Part shown: one piece after another, positions 42,029-50,645 of the stretch
Position numbering within the stretch: position 1 is the first letter of the stretch
Layout: every line of letters starts with the position of its first letter
Source of the DNA: Exiguobacterium sp. TNDT2
GTDB taxonomy: Bacteria; Bacillota; Bacilli; Exiguobacteriales; Exiguobacteriaceae
Length of the DNA stretch: 64,000 nucleotides
Assembly (NCBI RefSeq): GCF_003331145.1
Contig: NZ_QLVE01000001.1
Location: forward strand, 124,001 to 188,000
Reading direction: 5' to 3'
Made by a program: the position numbers and the translations under genes
The notes under the pieces: generated by a model
What the model was told of the DNA's origin: nothing
Databases searched by the model: none
What the model saw: the letters and a program-made list of their open reading frames with translations, nothing else

Positions 42029-43939
42029 TCATTCACCTCGTTCGGCCCGTTGACGCGCTCGAATCTCTTTTTCGACGCGACGGAGCGCTTTTTTCGAACC
42101 ACGGGCAAAGTCATGCGCTTCTTTCCGGTCCCGGTAGTCGACGAACAACGTCTCGAGGTCATAGTCCGCCGGATATAAGTCAAGCGCTTTCCCCTCACGC
42201 TGGACCCGACGGAGCGGATGGTCACGAAAGACCCCGTCGACATACACCGTAACTAGGCGCAACGATTCGTCCATTGCATAGACAAGACCGACTTGATTCG
42301 TCTCGAGCAGGCGGACCCGGTCGCCTTTCAATAGAATTTGGTCTGGTTCGACGACTGGCCGAACAACTTCTTGCGTCAGCCGTGCCGGATCGACGAGCGA
42401 CTGGTCGTACGTCTTGTCGTGCATATAATGTGCTGCCTGCTTCAAAATCGATTCGGGCAATTTCATTTTCCGGGCAATGAACAAGGCGTTGCTGTCGCCG
42501 GACTGCCCAATCAACAGCCGATATTTCGGTTCGAGTGTGTCTGGGTCGAACTGCATGGCCGCGTTCATGAAGTCCGGATGCGTCTCCGAATACGCTTTAA
42601 TTTCCCCGTAATGCGTCGAGGCGACGACGAGACAGCCGCGTTTGTACGCCTCTTCTAAAATCGCGATGGCGAGAGCCGCTCCCTCGTTCGGCTCGGTCCC
42701 GCTTCCGATCTCATCGAATAACAGTAGCGACCGTTTCCCTGCCTTCTGCATGATGTTCGCCACGTTATGCATATGGGCCGAGAACGTGCTGAGCGCCGAC
42801 CCCATGTCTTGGTTGTCCCCGATATCGACGAACACGTCGTCAAACGTCGAGATGTCCGTGTCCGGATGCGCTGGGATATGAAGTCCGCTCATCGTCATCA
42901 AGCTGAGCAGACCGATCGTCTTCAAGACGACCGTCTTCCCGCCGGCGTTCGGTCCGGTGATAATCAGACCGCGGTACGTTTCCCCGAGCGAGAAGTCGAG
43001 CGGGACCGCCCGTTCAAGGAGCGGATGACGGACTTGTTTCAAACGAATTTTTCCGACCCCGTTCACACGCGGGGCGATGCCGTCGATGGCTTGGCTATAC
43101 TTCCCTTTCGCGAATACCATGTCATATTGGGCGATGACGTCGAGTGTCGCCTCGATGGTCGGCAACGCTTCCGCCACCATGCCAGTGAGCGTCGCAAGCA
43201 CTTGATAGATTTCGACCGCTTCCTCCGCTCGTTTGACGACGAGTTCCGCGTTCAGCTTCGCCACTGCTTCCGGTTCGATGAAGACCGTCGTCCCCCGGCT
43301 CGATGTGTCGACGATTGTCCCGGCGACTTTGTGTTTATACGACGCTTTGATTGGAATCGTGAATCGGTCTTGCTTCTTCGTCACAAAGCCGTCTTGAATC
43401 GCTTCCCGGTTCACAGCGCTCTTCAAGAACTTGCTCAACCGCTCCTCAATCCGTCCTTCGAGAATGTCGATTTGTTTGCGGACCCGTTTCAATTCTTTGG
43501 ACGCCTCGTCGACGACACGTCCCCCGCGAATCGACTGGATAATGTCTTCCTCGATACTGCGCCACTCGCTCATCTCTCCCGCGTAAAGGGACAAGAGCGG
43601 TGCAAAGAATGCCTGCTCGGCCATGAACCGTTTCAGCTTCCGGGCGCCGCGGAAAAACTCAGCGACGGCTTCGAGTTCGCTCGCCTCGAGCTGGATGCCC
43701 CGGCTGATTTTACCGATGAGCGGTTCCATAGCAGACACCCCGATAAAAGGGACGTGTGACGTCGCGTCGAGAATCGCGCGTGCTTCCGATGTCTCTTGAA
43801 GCCGTTTTTTCACCGTTTGCAGATGGCTCGTCGGACGCTGATTTCGTAACAAGTTTCGTCCGAATCCGCTGATGCAGTATCGTTCGACGTGTTGAATCAA
43901 GTCGTTGTATTGTAGTTTGTCTAATGTTTGTTCATTCAT
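42029..43939 (-). CDS. MutS2-like ATPase lacking the Smr domain
   Basis: A 636-residue MutS family protein with the MutS2 layout: core, clamp and ATPase domain. Walker A is TGPNAGGKTVVLKT near 329, then SGLHIPA, DIGDNQDMGSALSTFSAHM, Walker B LLLFDEIGSGTEPNEG and ASTHYGEIK. Full-length MutS2 has a long coiled region and a C-terminal Smr nuclease domain; here the chain stops after about 140 residues past the ATPase with no Smr. MutS2 proteins act on recombination intermediates or collided ribosomes. A 220-base structured leader precedes it. Confidence 0.88.
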   Translation of the reverse strand: MNEQTLDKLQYNDLIQHVERYCISGFGRNLLRNQRPTSHLQTVKKRLQETSEARAILDATSHVPFIGVSAMEPLIGKISRGIQLEASELEAVAEFFRGARKLKRFMAEQAFFAPLLSLYAGEMSEWRSIEEDIIQSIRGGRVVDEASKELKRVRKQIDILEGRIEERLSKFLKSAVNREAIQDGFVTKKQDRFTIPIKASYKHKVAGTIVDTSSRGTTVFIEPEAVAKLNAELVVKRAEEAVEIYQVLATLTGMVAEALPTIEATLDVIAQYDMVFAKGKYSQAIDGIAPRVNGVGKIRLKQVRHPLLERAVPLDFSLGETYRGLIITGPNAGGKTVVLKTIGLLSLMTMSGLHIPAHPDTDISTFDDVFVDIGDNQDMGSALSTFSAHMHNVANIMQKAGKRSLLLFDEIGSGTEPNEGAALAIAILEEAYKRGCLVVASTHYGEIKAYSETHPDFMNAAMQFDPDTLEPKYRLLIGQSGDSNALFIARKMKLPESILKQAAHYMHDKTYDQSLVDPARLTQEVVRPVVEPDQILLKGDRVRLLETNQVGLVYAMDESLRLVTVYVDGVFRDHPLRRVQREGKALDLYPADYDLETLFVDYRDRKEAHDFARGSKKALRRVEKEIRARQRAERGE

Positions 43940-43965
43940 GATGGGGTCTCCTTATTTTGTGATGG

Positions 43966-44053
43966 AGATACCGCGCAAACAAAAAGCGTCGGCCGATGAA
44001 GACCAACGCAAAAAGACAGACCGGTGTCTGGCAGTTTATGAAGGGCGGTATCT
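43966..44053 (-). ncRNA. Structured 5' leader of the MutS2-like gene
   Basis: On the minus strand an outer 9-bp stem AGATACCGC (44053-44045)/GCGGTATCT (43974-43966) encloses two hairpins, CAGAC/GTCTG (44017-44030) and GCGTTGG/CCGACGC (43986-44009), each followed by a T-run. The outer stem ends 14 bases before AAGGAG, the ribosome site. It does not match a riboswitch class that I know. Confidence 0.5.
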
Positions 44054-44169
44054 GTAACAGAACATGAAGGCATGACAAAAAGACGCGTCATCCAACATTT
44101 TTCAGTTCGTTAGGCAGATACAACCTCACTCATTAACATGCAACACCTTTCTCATTTAGTTTCGACCTT

Positions 44170-44198
44170 ACTATACAACAGATTTTCGAAGAAGTAAA
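44170..44198 (-). promoter_or_regulatory. Promoter of the MutS2-like gene leader
   Basis: TTTACT (44198-44193), 17 bp, TATAGT (44175-44170). The start near 44163 implies an untranslated leader of about 220 bases. Confidence 0.5.
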
Positions 44199-44204
44199 AT
44201 TTCT

Positions 44205-44218
44205 AGAGAACGCTTTCA
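44205..44218. promoter_or_regulatory. Candidate cre site (CcpA)
   Basis: TGAAAGCGTTCTCT on the minus strand fits the catabolite-responsive element TGWAANCGNTNWCA with one mismatch. It lies just upstream of the PTS promoter. Confidence 0.55.
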
Positions 44219-44227
44219 AATTAGGTC

Positions 44228-44256
44228 TTGATATCTATACATCGGCGTGCTATCTT
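44228..44256 (+). promoter_or_regulatory. Promoter of the PTS operon
   Basis: TTGATA (44228-44233), 17-bp spacer, TATCTT (44251-44256). The start near 44263 leaves about 135 bases of leader containing the antiterminator/terminator pair. Confidence 0.6.
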
Positions 44257-44280
44257 GAGGGTGACGAAACGAATAATGAT

Positions 44281-44310
44281 CACATGTGACTGATTCGATC
44301 AGGCATGGGG
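44281..44310 (+). promoter_or_regulatory. Ribonucleic antiterminator (RAT) target
   Basis: A BglG/LicT-type RAT hairpin centred on TGACTGATTCGATCAGGCA, with CTGAT/ATCAG pairing. Its 3' end overlaps the left arm of the terminator at 44300, so the two folds exclude each other. Confidence 0.75.
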
Positions 44311-44363
44311 TAAGACGAAAGGCTCACGCCACCCGTCTATACTCCATGCCTGTTTTGTTTTTT
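44300..44363 (+). terminator. Regulated leader terminator of the PTS operon
   Basis: CAGGCATGG (44300-44308) pairs with CCATGCCTG (44344-44352), with further inner pairing GACG/CGTC, followed by TTTTGTTTTTT. Binding of the antiterminator to the RAT should disrupt it. Confidence 0.8.
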
Positions 44364-44398
44364 CACAATCATTTTTCAAGCGAAAGGATGATTCGAAG

Positions 44399-44887
44399 AT
44401 GTTATTGAATAAGTGGATGAAGAGACATACACTGACACTTTATGCACCCATGGAAGGAGACATCATTCCACTTGAGGAAGTGACCGACCCTGTCTTCAGC
44501 GAGAAGATGCTGGGCGACGGGATTGCCATCATGCCGACGAACGGAACCGTCGTCGCTCCGGCTGATGGGACCATCGTCCAAGTCGCACCGACGAAGCATG
44601 CCATCGGACTCCGTTCGGGAAACGGAGCTGAAATTTTGATTCATGTCGGACTGGACACGGTCGAGCTTGCGGGAAGCCCGTTCGACGTTCACGTCAAAGT
44701 CGGTGACACGGTCACGATCGGACAGCCACTGTTGACGACCGACTTGGAACAAATCCGGCAAGCCGGAAAAGACACGGTCACCCCGATGGTCATCACGAAC
44801 GGAGGCGCGTTGGAACAAGCTTACTCGTTCCATACAGGTGGCCCATCGCTTCCTGGGAAAACCGTCGTCGCTCAAGCGGAACAATGA
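44399..44887 (+). CDS. PTS sugar transporter subunit IIA, glucose type
   Basis: A 162-residue free-standing IIA of the glucose/Crr family. The phosphorylated His is in EILIHVGLDTVEL (H82), with the partner H67 in PTKHAIG; the family's DGIAIMPTNGTVVAPADG block is intact. It passes phosphate from HPr to the IIB domain, presumably of the IICB protein two genes downstream. Expression depends on the RAT/terminator in the leader. Confidence 0.92.
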   Translation: MLLNKWMKRHTLTLYAPMEGDIIPLEEVTDPVFSEKMLGDGIAIMPTNGTVVAPADGTIVQVAPTKHAIGLRSGNGAEILIHVGLDTVELAGSPFDVHVKVGDTVTIGQPLLTTDLEQIRQAGKDTVTPMVITNGGALEQAYSFHTGGPSLPGKTVVAQAEQ

Positions 44888-44906
44888 CTCCTCGATAGGA
44901 GGACAC

Positions 44907-45755
44907 ATGTTAAAAATCAAAAAGATTCTAAACAACAATGCGGTCATCGTCTCAGACGAGGGTGAAGAAAAAATCGCCATCGGACCGGGTGTCGCATTCA
45001 AGAAGGCACGCAACGATATCGTCAATCCGCATAAAGTTGAAAAACTGTTCGTCATGTCGGAGAACGATAAGTTTCAACAATTGCTGACGCGGATTCCAAT
45101 CGAGCATTTCACGATCTCAGAAGAAATCATCTCCCATGCGGAAAAGCGGCTCGAGACGACGTTCAACGAACACATCCACATCGTGCTCACCGATCACATC
45201 TCGTTTGCCATCGAGCGGGAGCAGGAAGGTATCTCGCTCCGCAACAAATTGTTGAACGAGATTAAGATTTTATATCGCAACGAATACGAGATTGGACTAT
45301 GGGCGCTTCACCTCATCGAGGACAAACTTGGCGTCAAGATGCCGAAAGATGAGGCGGCCTTCATCGCGCTCCACATCCATACACTAAAAGTGAAGGGAGG
45401 TGATTTACGCAAGACGGTCAAACAGACGACAATCGTACGTGACATGATTCAATCGATTTCGAGACGGCTCGATCTATCTATAGAAGAAGATGACTTATCC
45501 TATCAACGCTTATTAACTCATTTACGATTCGTCATGGATCGGGTCAACCATTACAATCACCATACGATCGACGAAGATATGCTTCTCATGATTCAAACGA
45601 AGTTCTCGTCGGCCTATGCATGTGCGTCTGACGTCGCTAACGAAATGGAAGACTTATACGGCATCGTCTTGCCCGAATCAGAGCTTGGTTATATCACGCT
45701 CCACATTCAACGCCTGCAAGATCAACACCATCAAAAAGGAGGACATTTACAATGA
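44907..45755 (+). CDS. LicT/SacT-type transcriptional antiterminator
   Basis: A 282-residue BglG-family protein: RNA-binding CAT domain (about 1-55, MLKIKKILNNNAVIV, GPGVAFKKARND) and two PRD domains with regulatory histidines H97 and H156 in PRD1 and H205 and H266 in PRD2. Phosphorylation of these by the PTS sets activity. It should bind the RAT at 44281 and allow read-through of its own operon. ATG 44907 follows AGGAGG; the in-frame upstream extension lies in the IIA gene. Confidence 0.92.
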   Translation: MLKIKKILNNNAVIVSDEGEEKIAIGPGVAFKKARNDIVNPHKVEKLFVMSENDKFQQLLTRIPIEHFTISEEIISHAEKRLETTFNEHIHIVLTDHISFAIEREQEGISLRNKLLNEIKILYRNEYEIGLWALHLIEDKLGVKMPKDEAAFIALHIHTLKVKGGDLRKTVKQTTIVRDMIQSISRRLDLSIEEDDLSYQRLLTHLRFVMDRVNHYNHHTIDEDMLLMIQTKFSSAYACASDVANEMEDLYGIVLPESELGYITLHIQRLQDQHHQKGGHLQ

Positions 45756-47239
45756 TGAACTTTTTACAACGTCTCGGACGTTCTCTCATGTTGCCAGTTG
45801 CCGTACTTCCTGCAGCTGCCATTCTCATGGGGATCGGTTACTGGATCGACCCGGTCGGCTGGGGTTCTGAAAACATCGCCGCCGCATTCTTAATCAAAGC
45901 CGGTTCAGCGATCATCGATAACATTCCAATTCTCTTCGCAGTCGGGGTCGCCCTCGGGATGGCGAAAAACCGTGACGGCTCAGCCGCTCTAAGCGGACTT
46001 GTCGCCTTCCTCACGGTCACGACACTCTTGTCTTCGGCAACGGTCGCCTTGTTCCAAGGTGTCGACGTCGAAGCCGTCAACCCAGCGTTCGGTAAGATTG
46101 CCAACGCGTTCGTCGGTATCTTGTCAGGTATCGTCGCCGCTCAAATGTACAACCGCTTCAGTCATGTGAAGCTACCAGATGCACTCGCCTTCTTTAGTGG
46201 GAAGCGTCTCGTGCCAATCATGACGGCATTCTCGATGATCCTCGTCTCGGTCGCCCTTTACTTCGTCTGGCCGGTCGTGTACACAGGACTCGTCGGATTT
46301 GGGGAAACGATCTCTAAAATGGGTGCAATCGGGGCAGGCCTTTACGGCTTCTTCAACCGTCTGTTAATCCCAACTGGTCTTCACCACGCCTTGAACTCGG
46401 TATTCTGGTTCGATGTGGCCGGCATTAACGATATCGGTAACTTCTGGTCAGGTGAAGGTGTGAAAGGGATTACTGGACGCTATCAAGCCGGGTTCTTCCC
46501 GATTATGATGTTCGGTCTTCCGGCAGCAGCCCTCGCCATGTACCATACAGCGAAAACAAAACGTAAAAAACAAGCGGCCTCGCTCCTTCTCGCCGCAGCG
46601 TTCGCATCGTTCTTCACAGGTGTCACGGAACCGCTCGAATTCTCGTTCATGTTCCTCGCACCAGTTCTCTACCTCGTCCACGCGGTCTTGACAGGGGTTT
46701 CCCTCTTCATCGCGGCGACGTTCCAATGGACGGCCGGATTCGGCTTCAGCGCCGGTCTTGTCGACTTTGTCCTCAGCTCACGGTTACCGCTCGCGAACCA
46801 GCCGTACATGTTGCTCGTTCAAGGTCTCGTCTTCGGTGCCATCTACTACGTCATCTTCCGCTTCATGATCGTCAAGCTCAACTTGGCCACACCTGGCCGC
46901 GAGTCAGACGAAGCGGTTGACGCGGTCGCAACGGAAACGACTCCTGAAGGCGAAACGAAGACGGCTCCAGTCGCTGCCGGCGGTCAATATTCAGCGATGG
47001 CAGCGATGATTTACGATGGTCTCGGTGGCGATCAAAACGTCACAGGCATCGAGTCATGCGTCACACGTCTCCGCGTCGATGTGAAAGACATGGATACGGT
47101 CGACCAAGCACAAATCAAGAAAGCGGGCATCCCTGGTATCAAGGTTGTCAGCCCGAACCATATTCAAGTCATCGTCGGAACGAACGTCCAATTCGTCCTC
47201 GAAGAGATTGAAAAACTCCGGAGCCATCGCGCCGGGTAA
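45752..47239 (+). CDS. nagP: PTS IICB protein, N-acetylglucosamine type
   Basis: A 495-residue IICB permease: about ten membrane helices (1-385) with LIPTGLHHALNSVFWFDVAGI and DIGNFW, which are typical of GlcNAc transporters, plus FFTGVTEPLEFSFMF, then a linker and a IIB domain with the phosphorylated Cys in GIESCVTRLRVDV near 436. It has no IIA domain; the IIA is encoded upstream. It imports and phosphorylates the sugar. Glucose as substrate cannot be excluded. It overlaps the antiterminator gene by 4 bp. Confidence 0.9.
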   Translation: MMNFLQRLGRSLMLPVAVLPAAAILMGIGYWIDPVGWGSENIAAAFLIKAGSAIIDNIPILFAVGVALGMAKNRDGSAALSGLVAFLTVTTLLSSATVALFQGVDVEAVNPAFGKIANAFVGILSGIVAAQMYNRFSHVKLPDALAFFSGKRLVPIMTAFSMILVSVALYFVWPVVYTGLVGFGETISKMGAIGAGLYGFFNRLLIPTGLHHALNSVFWFDVAGINDIGNFWSGEGVKGITGRYQAGFFPIMMFGLPAAALAMYHTAKTKRKKQAASLLLAAAFASFFTGVTEPLEFSFMFLAPVLYLVHAVLTGVSLFIAATFQWTAGFGFSAGLVDFVLSSRLPLANQPYMLLVQGLVFGAIYYVIFRFMIVKLNLATPGRESDEAVDAVATETTPEGETKTAPVAAGGQYSAMAAMIYDGLGGDQNVTGIESCVTRLRVDVKDMDTVDQAQIKKAGIPGIKVVSPNHIQVIVGTNVQFVLEEIEKLRSHRAG

Positions 47240-47245
47240 CTGACG

Positions 47246-47277
47246 AAAGCCACCTCGCGCGCGAGGTGGCTTTTTTT
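47246..47277. terminator. Bidirectional intrinsic terminator
   Basis: Perfect 13-bp arms AAAGCCACCTCGC/GCGAGGTGGCTTT with a 2-base loop and T7. Confidence 0.92.
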
Positions 47278-47563
47278 ACTGTCTTTGCTCATATGTTTTG
47301 TAAAATTGAATCAAAAAGTAAAGAAAGATCCATGGCAACACGTATGTCGTCATCCACATGAATGCCTCGATGAGTAATCGCCACGGGTTAAATCCGAAAA
47401 AACCGAGTATAGATAGCCCGATGAACAGCGCTAGTCCGATCCCTATGTACTTGATGAATGTTTGAATCTCACTCACTCCTCTTCCATTTTTCTCCATGAT
47501 ATCATATAAAAAATCGGCCATGTTCATGACCGATCCATAGACGCGTTTGACCGTTTTAATCAT
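47276..47563 (-). CDS. Small membrane protein
   Basis: A 95-residue protein with two predicted membrane helices (about 40-58 and 65-88) and a charged N-terminus. GGAAGAGGG precedes the ATG. It follows a 32-codon membrane peptide gene on the same strand by 14 bp, so the two form a mini-operon. No family is recognised. Confidence 0.65.
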   Translation of the reverse strand: MIKTVKRVYGSVMNMADFLYDIMEKNGRGVSEIQTFIKYIGIGLALFIGLSILGFFGFNPWRLLIEAFMWMTTYVLPWIFLYFLIQFYKTYEQRQ

Positions 47564-47577
47564 GTACCCTCTTCCAC

Positions 47578-47676
47578 TCAGCTCTTCTTCTTGGCTGACA
47601 TCAACATGAGCGAAACCGTGATGGAATAAATCAATAAAAATAGGACAATGCCTAACTCGAGTGCCGACTCAAACAT
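47578..47676 (-). CDS. 32-residue membrane peptide
   Basis: A short frame with a strong ribosome site (GGAGGAG) before its ATG. It encodes one hydrophobic helix (ELGIVLFLLIYSITVSLMLM) and a basic tail (AKKKS). It is upstream of, and likely co-transcribed with, the 95-residue membrane protein. Confidence 0.6.
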   Translation of the reverse strand: MFESALELGIVLFLLIYSITVSLMLMSAKKKS

Positions 47677-47769
47677 GGAATCTCCTCCATTTCATCCTCT
47701 TTTTACTATCATTCCCATTTAATATTGATACAAACTGGATTCGCGAAATGAGTTGATCCTATTCACGTA

Positions 47770-47796
47770 CAAAAAAGCCCTCTTCTAAAAAGAGGA
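47770..47796 (-). terminator. Terminator after htpX
   Basis: CCTCTT/AAGAGG stem followed on the minus strand by GCTTTTTT. Confidence 0.75.
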
Positions 47797-47808
47797 CCTT
47801 CGTATAGG

Positions 47809-48702
47809 CTACATATTGCGAAGTCTGGCAATCCGTTCAGCCGGGTTCGGGTGCGTCGAGAACAGACCGCTCAGCTTTTTCTTAAGCGGGTCTGAAAAGT
47901 AGAGCGACGCCGAGGCGCGAGAGGCTTCCTTCACCGGTGTTTGGATATTCGCGATTTTCTCTAGCGCCGACGCGAGCGCATCCGGATTACGCGTCAACTC
48001 GGCCCCGCTCGCATCCGCCAAAAACTCGCGATTTCGCGAGATGGCCAAGTTGACGAGCGTGGCGATGAGCGGCGCAAGAATCAATAACACCAGCCCGACG
48101 ATCATAAAAATCGGGTTTTGGTTGTTGTCGCGGCGTCCACCGACACTTCGGAAGAAGAGCATCCGCGACCCGATATCGCTCATGATGGCGATGACCGAGA
48201 CGAGGGCGAGCGTCACCGTCGCCAATCGCACATCGTAATTTTTAATATGGGCGACTTCATGGGCGATGACGCCTTCGACTTCTTCTCGCGTCAACTGATC
48301 GAGCAGTCCGGTCGTCACGGCGACGGCCGCTTTCTCTGGTTTCAGGCCGGTCGCGAACGCATTCGGTGACGCGTCGTTGATGATAAAGATGCGCGGCATC
48401 GGGACACGCGCGACCATGGCCATGTTCTCAACCGTATGCCACAGAAATCGGTGCTGGTCGACCGAGGTGATTTCTTGGGCATGGTTCATCTTCATGACGA
48501 TGTTCGTGCTCGACATGATGACAATCCCGATATAAAACAACGAGAACACCGGAGTGAAGATGAGGCCTGGGAGCGGATCACCATAGTTCAAATATGAGAT
48601 GACCACTCCAACGGCCAAGACGAGAAGGACGAATCCGGCCACGATGAACACGGTCTTGATTTTATTTTTACGAATTTGTTCATACAGGATCATCGTCGCC
48701 AC
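47809..48702 (-). CDS. htpX: Membrane zinc metalloprotease HtpX
   Basis: A 297-residue M48 protease with four membrane helices, two at the N-terminus and two between the active site and the C-terminal region. The zinc motif is VIAHEVAH near 148 with the third ligand in SRNREFLADASG. It degrades damaged membrane proteins. It follows lemA by 9 bp; the lemA-htpX pair is a common arrangement. Confidence 0.94.
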   Translation of the reverse strand: MATMILYEQIRKNKIKTVFIVAGFVLLVLAVGVVISYLNYGDPLPGLIFTPVFSLFYIGIVIMSSTNIVMKMNHAQEITSVDQHRFLWHTVENMAMVARVPMPRIFIINDASPNAFATGLKPEKAAVAVTTGLLDQLTREEVEGVIAHEVAHIKNYDVRLATVTLALVSVIAIMSDIGSRMLFFRSVGGRRDNNQNPIFMIVGLVLLILAPLIATLVNLAISRNREFLADASGAELTRNPDALASALEKIANIQTPVKEASRASASLYFSDPLKKKLSGLFSTHPNPAERIARLRNM

Positions 48703-48711
48703 CCCAATCCA

Positions 48712-49260
48712 TTAGAATGAGACACGCACGTTTTCGCGTTCTTCCTCACGTGCTTCGAGCATGTCGCGTTTTTCGAAATTATGGACGGAGGCGATGATGT
48801 TCGTCGGGACCGATTCGACTTTCGTGTTATATTTCATGACCGTATTGTTATATAACTGCCGTGAATAGGCGACTTTATTCTCCGTCTGCGTCAATTCTTC
48901 TTGGAGCATCTTAAAATTCTCGTTCGCTTTCAAATCTGGGTATGCCTCCCGGAGTGCGAACAAATTCTTCAATGCGCCGCTCAATTGATCGTTCACTTCC
49001 ATCTGTTCTTGACGGCTCGTCTTCGAACCGAGCTGATTCCGGAGCTCGACGACTTTCGCAAGCGTCTCTTGCTCGTGTTTGGCATAGCCCTTCACCGTTT
49101 CGACCAAGTTCGGGATCAAATCGTAACGTCGTTTCAGTTGCACATCAATCTGTGCCCACGCCTCGTCGACCCAATTTCGATATTTGACAAGTCCGTTGTA
49201 CATCGAAAAATAGACGAACGCCAAGACAACGATAATCCCAATTGCGATAATCCAACCCAT
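48712..49260 (-). CDS. lemA: LemA family protein
   Basis: A 182-residue protein with one N-terminal membrane helix (about 2-20) and a helical bundle. NGLVKYRNWVDEAWAQIDVQLKRRYDLIPNLVETVKGYAKHE is the LemA signature, and YNTKVESVPTNIIA is the C-terminal one. Function is not settled; association with HtpX suggests membrane quality control. Confidence 0.93.
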   Translation of the reverse strand: MGWIIAIGIIVVLAFVYFSMYNGLVKYRNWVDEAWAQIDVQLKRRYDLIPNLVETVKGYAKHEQETLAKVVELRNQLGSKTSRQEQMEVNDQLSGALKNLFALREAYPDLKANENFKMLQEELTQTENKVAYSRQLYNNTVMKYNTKVESVPTNIIASVHNFEKRDMLEAREEERENVRVSF

Positions 49261-49460
49261 TTCGACACCTCATTTCATGATTTTCTCTGTATTAATTCCC
49301 TTTTGTCGTATACCATAAGCATAACTTACAAAAAACATAATAAAGACTCATGGTAATCATGTGACATAACGCTCAAACGACTTCAACGTCTTACTTATTA
49401 GATACGAATAATCACTGGAATTAGTTTCAAAAAATAATCAACTGACAGGAGTGTTTTTCC

Positions 49461-50645
49461 ATGCTTGTGACTGACCTTGATGCACGTTTAACAGAATTAT
49501 ACGACGAGATGGTGACGCTCCGCCGCCACTTCCATCAATACCCCGAACTTTCCTTCGAAGAACAGGAGACACCACGGACAATCGCGGCCTATTTACGCGA
49601 CCTCGGCCTGGACGTTCGCGAACACGTCGGTGGCAACGGTGTTGTCGCACGCATTCATGGCGGCGAAGGACCAACGATCGCATTTCGGGCCGACTTTGAC
49701 GCCTTACCGATTCAAGATTTAAAAGACGTCCCGTACCGCTCGAAAGTGAATGGCTCGATGCATGCCTGCGGTCATGATGCGCATACGGCGACGTTGCTCG
49801 TCCTAGCGAAAGTTCTTACGGAAATTGACCTTCCCGGTGATGTCGTCCTCATTCATCAGTTCGCGGAGGAACTTGCACCGGGTGGGGCCAAACCGATGAT
49901 CGAAGACGGTTGTCTCGACGGGGTCGACTACATTTACGGTTCTCACATTTGGACCCCGCTTCCATACGGGACGATTGGTGTAAAGACGGGACCGATTATG
50001 GCGGCAGCCGATCGCTTTGAACTGACAATCAAAGGCAAGGGCGGCCACGGTGCCATCCCGCAACACACGGTCGATGCCGTCATCGTCGGAACGAATATCG
50101 TCAGCCAGTTGCAACAAATCGTCAGCCGACGCATCGACCCGCTCGAACCGGCCGTCTTGACGGTCGGCACGTTCGTTGCTGGTCAGGCGTTCAACGTCAT
50201 CGCCGATGAAGCGAAGCTGTCCGGCACGGTACGGACGTTCACACCGGAGACGCAAACACGCATCATTACCGAGATGGAACGGACCATCGCCCACATTTGT
50301 TCGGCGAGCGAAGCGCACTTCGAGCTCGACTATATCCGGGGGTACCCCGCCGTCATCAACCATCCCAACGAAACGGATTACGTCCGGCGTAGCGCCGCGC
50401 GCGTTGTCGGCACCGATGGCGTCATCGAGATGTCCCCACTCATGGTCGGAGAAGACTTTGCCTACTATATGCAACACGTACCGGGCAGCTTCTTCTTCAC
50501 AGGAGCCGGTAACCCGGAAGTCGGGGCCATCTTCCCTCATCATCACCCCCGCTTCGATGTGGACGAACGGGCGATGCTTCTTACCGCCCGCATCCTCATG
50601 CAGGCGGCATTTGAGACATGGAAGACGCACAAAAAAGAAGACTGA
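49461..50645 (+). CDS. M20D family amidohydrolase
   Basis: A 394-residue amidohydrolase of the aminoacylase/hippurate hydrolase group. Metal ligands are in HACGHDAHTA (Cys-Gly-His-Asp-x-His), HQFAEE and a late HHHPRFDVDE; FHQYPELSFEE and GGHGAIPQHTVD are family blocks. It removes acyl groups from amino acids or related amides in the cytoplasm; the exact substrate is unknown. AGGAGTG precedes the ATG. Confidence 0.92.
   Translation: MLVTDLDARLTELYDEMVTLRRHFHQYPELSFEEQETPRTIAAYLRDLGLDVREHVGGNGVVARIHGGEGPTIAFRADFDALPIQDLKDVPYRSKVNGSMHACGHDAHTATLLVLAKVLTEIDLPGDVVLIHQFAEELAPGGAKPMIEDGCLDGVDYIYGSHIWTPLPYGTIGVKTGPIMAAADRFELTIKGKGGHGAIPQHTVDAVIVGTNIVSQLQQIVSRRIDPLEPAVLTVGTFVAGQAFNVIADEAKLSGTVRTFTPETQTRIITEMERTIAHICSASEAHFELDYIRGYPAVINHPNETDYVRRSAARVVGTDGVIEMSPLMVGEDFAYYMQHVPGSFFFTGAGNPEVGAIFPHHHPRFDVDERAMLLTARILMQAAFETWKTHKKED

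Noticed and set aside
43966-43976. T-box-like GGAGATACCGCG on the plus strand
   Set aside because: It only partly resembles the T-box sequence. No specifier stem, antiterminator or aminoacylation-related gene follows on that strand, and the region folds better as the minus-strand leader.
44082-44089. GACGCGTC followed by T5 as a third hairpin of the MutS2 leader
   Set aside because: The palindrome has no room for a loop, so it cannot form a normal hairpin.
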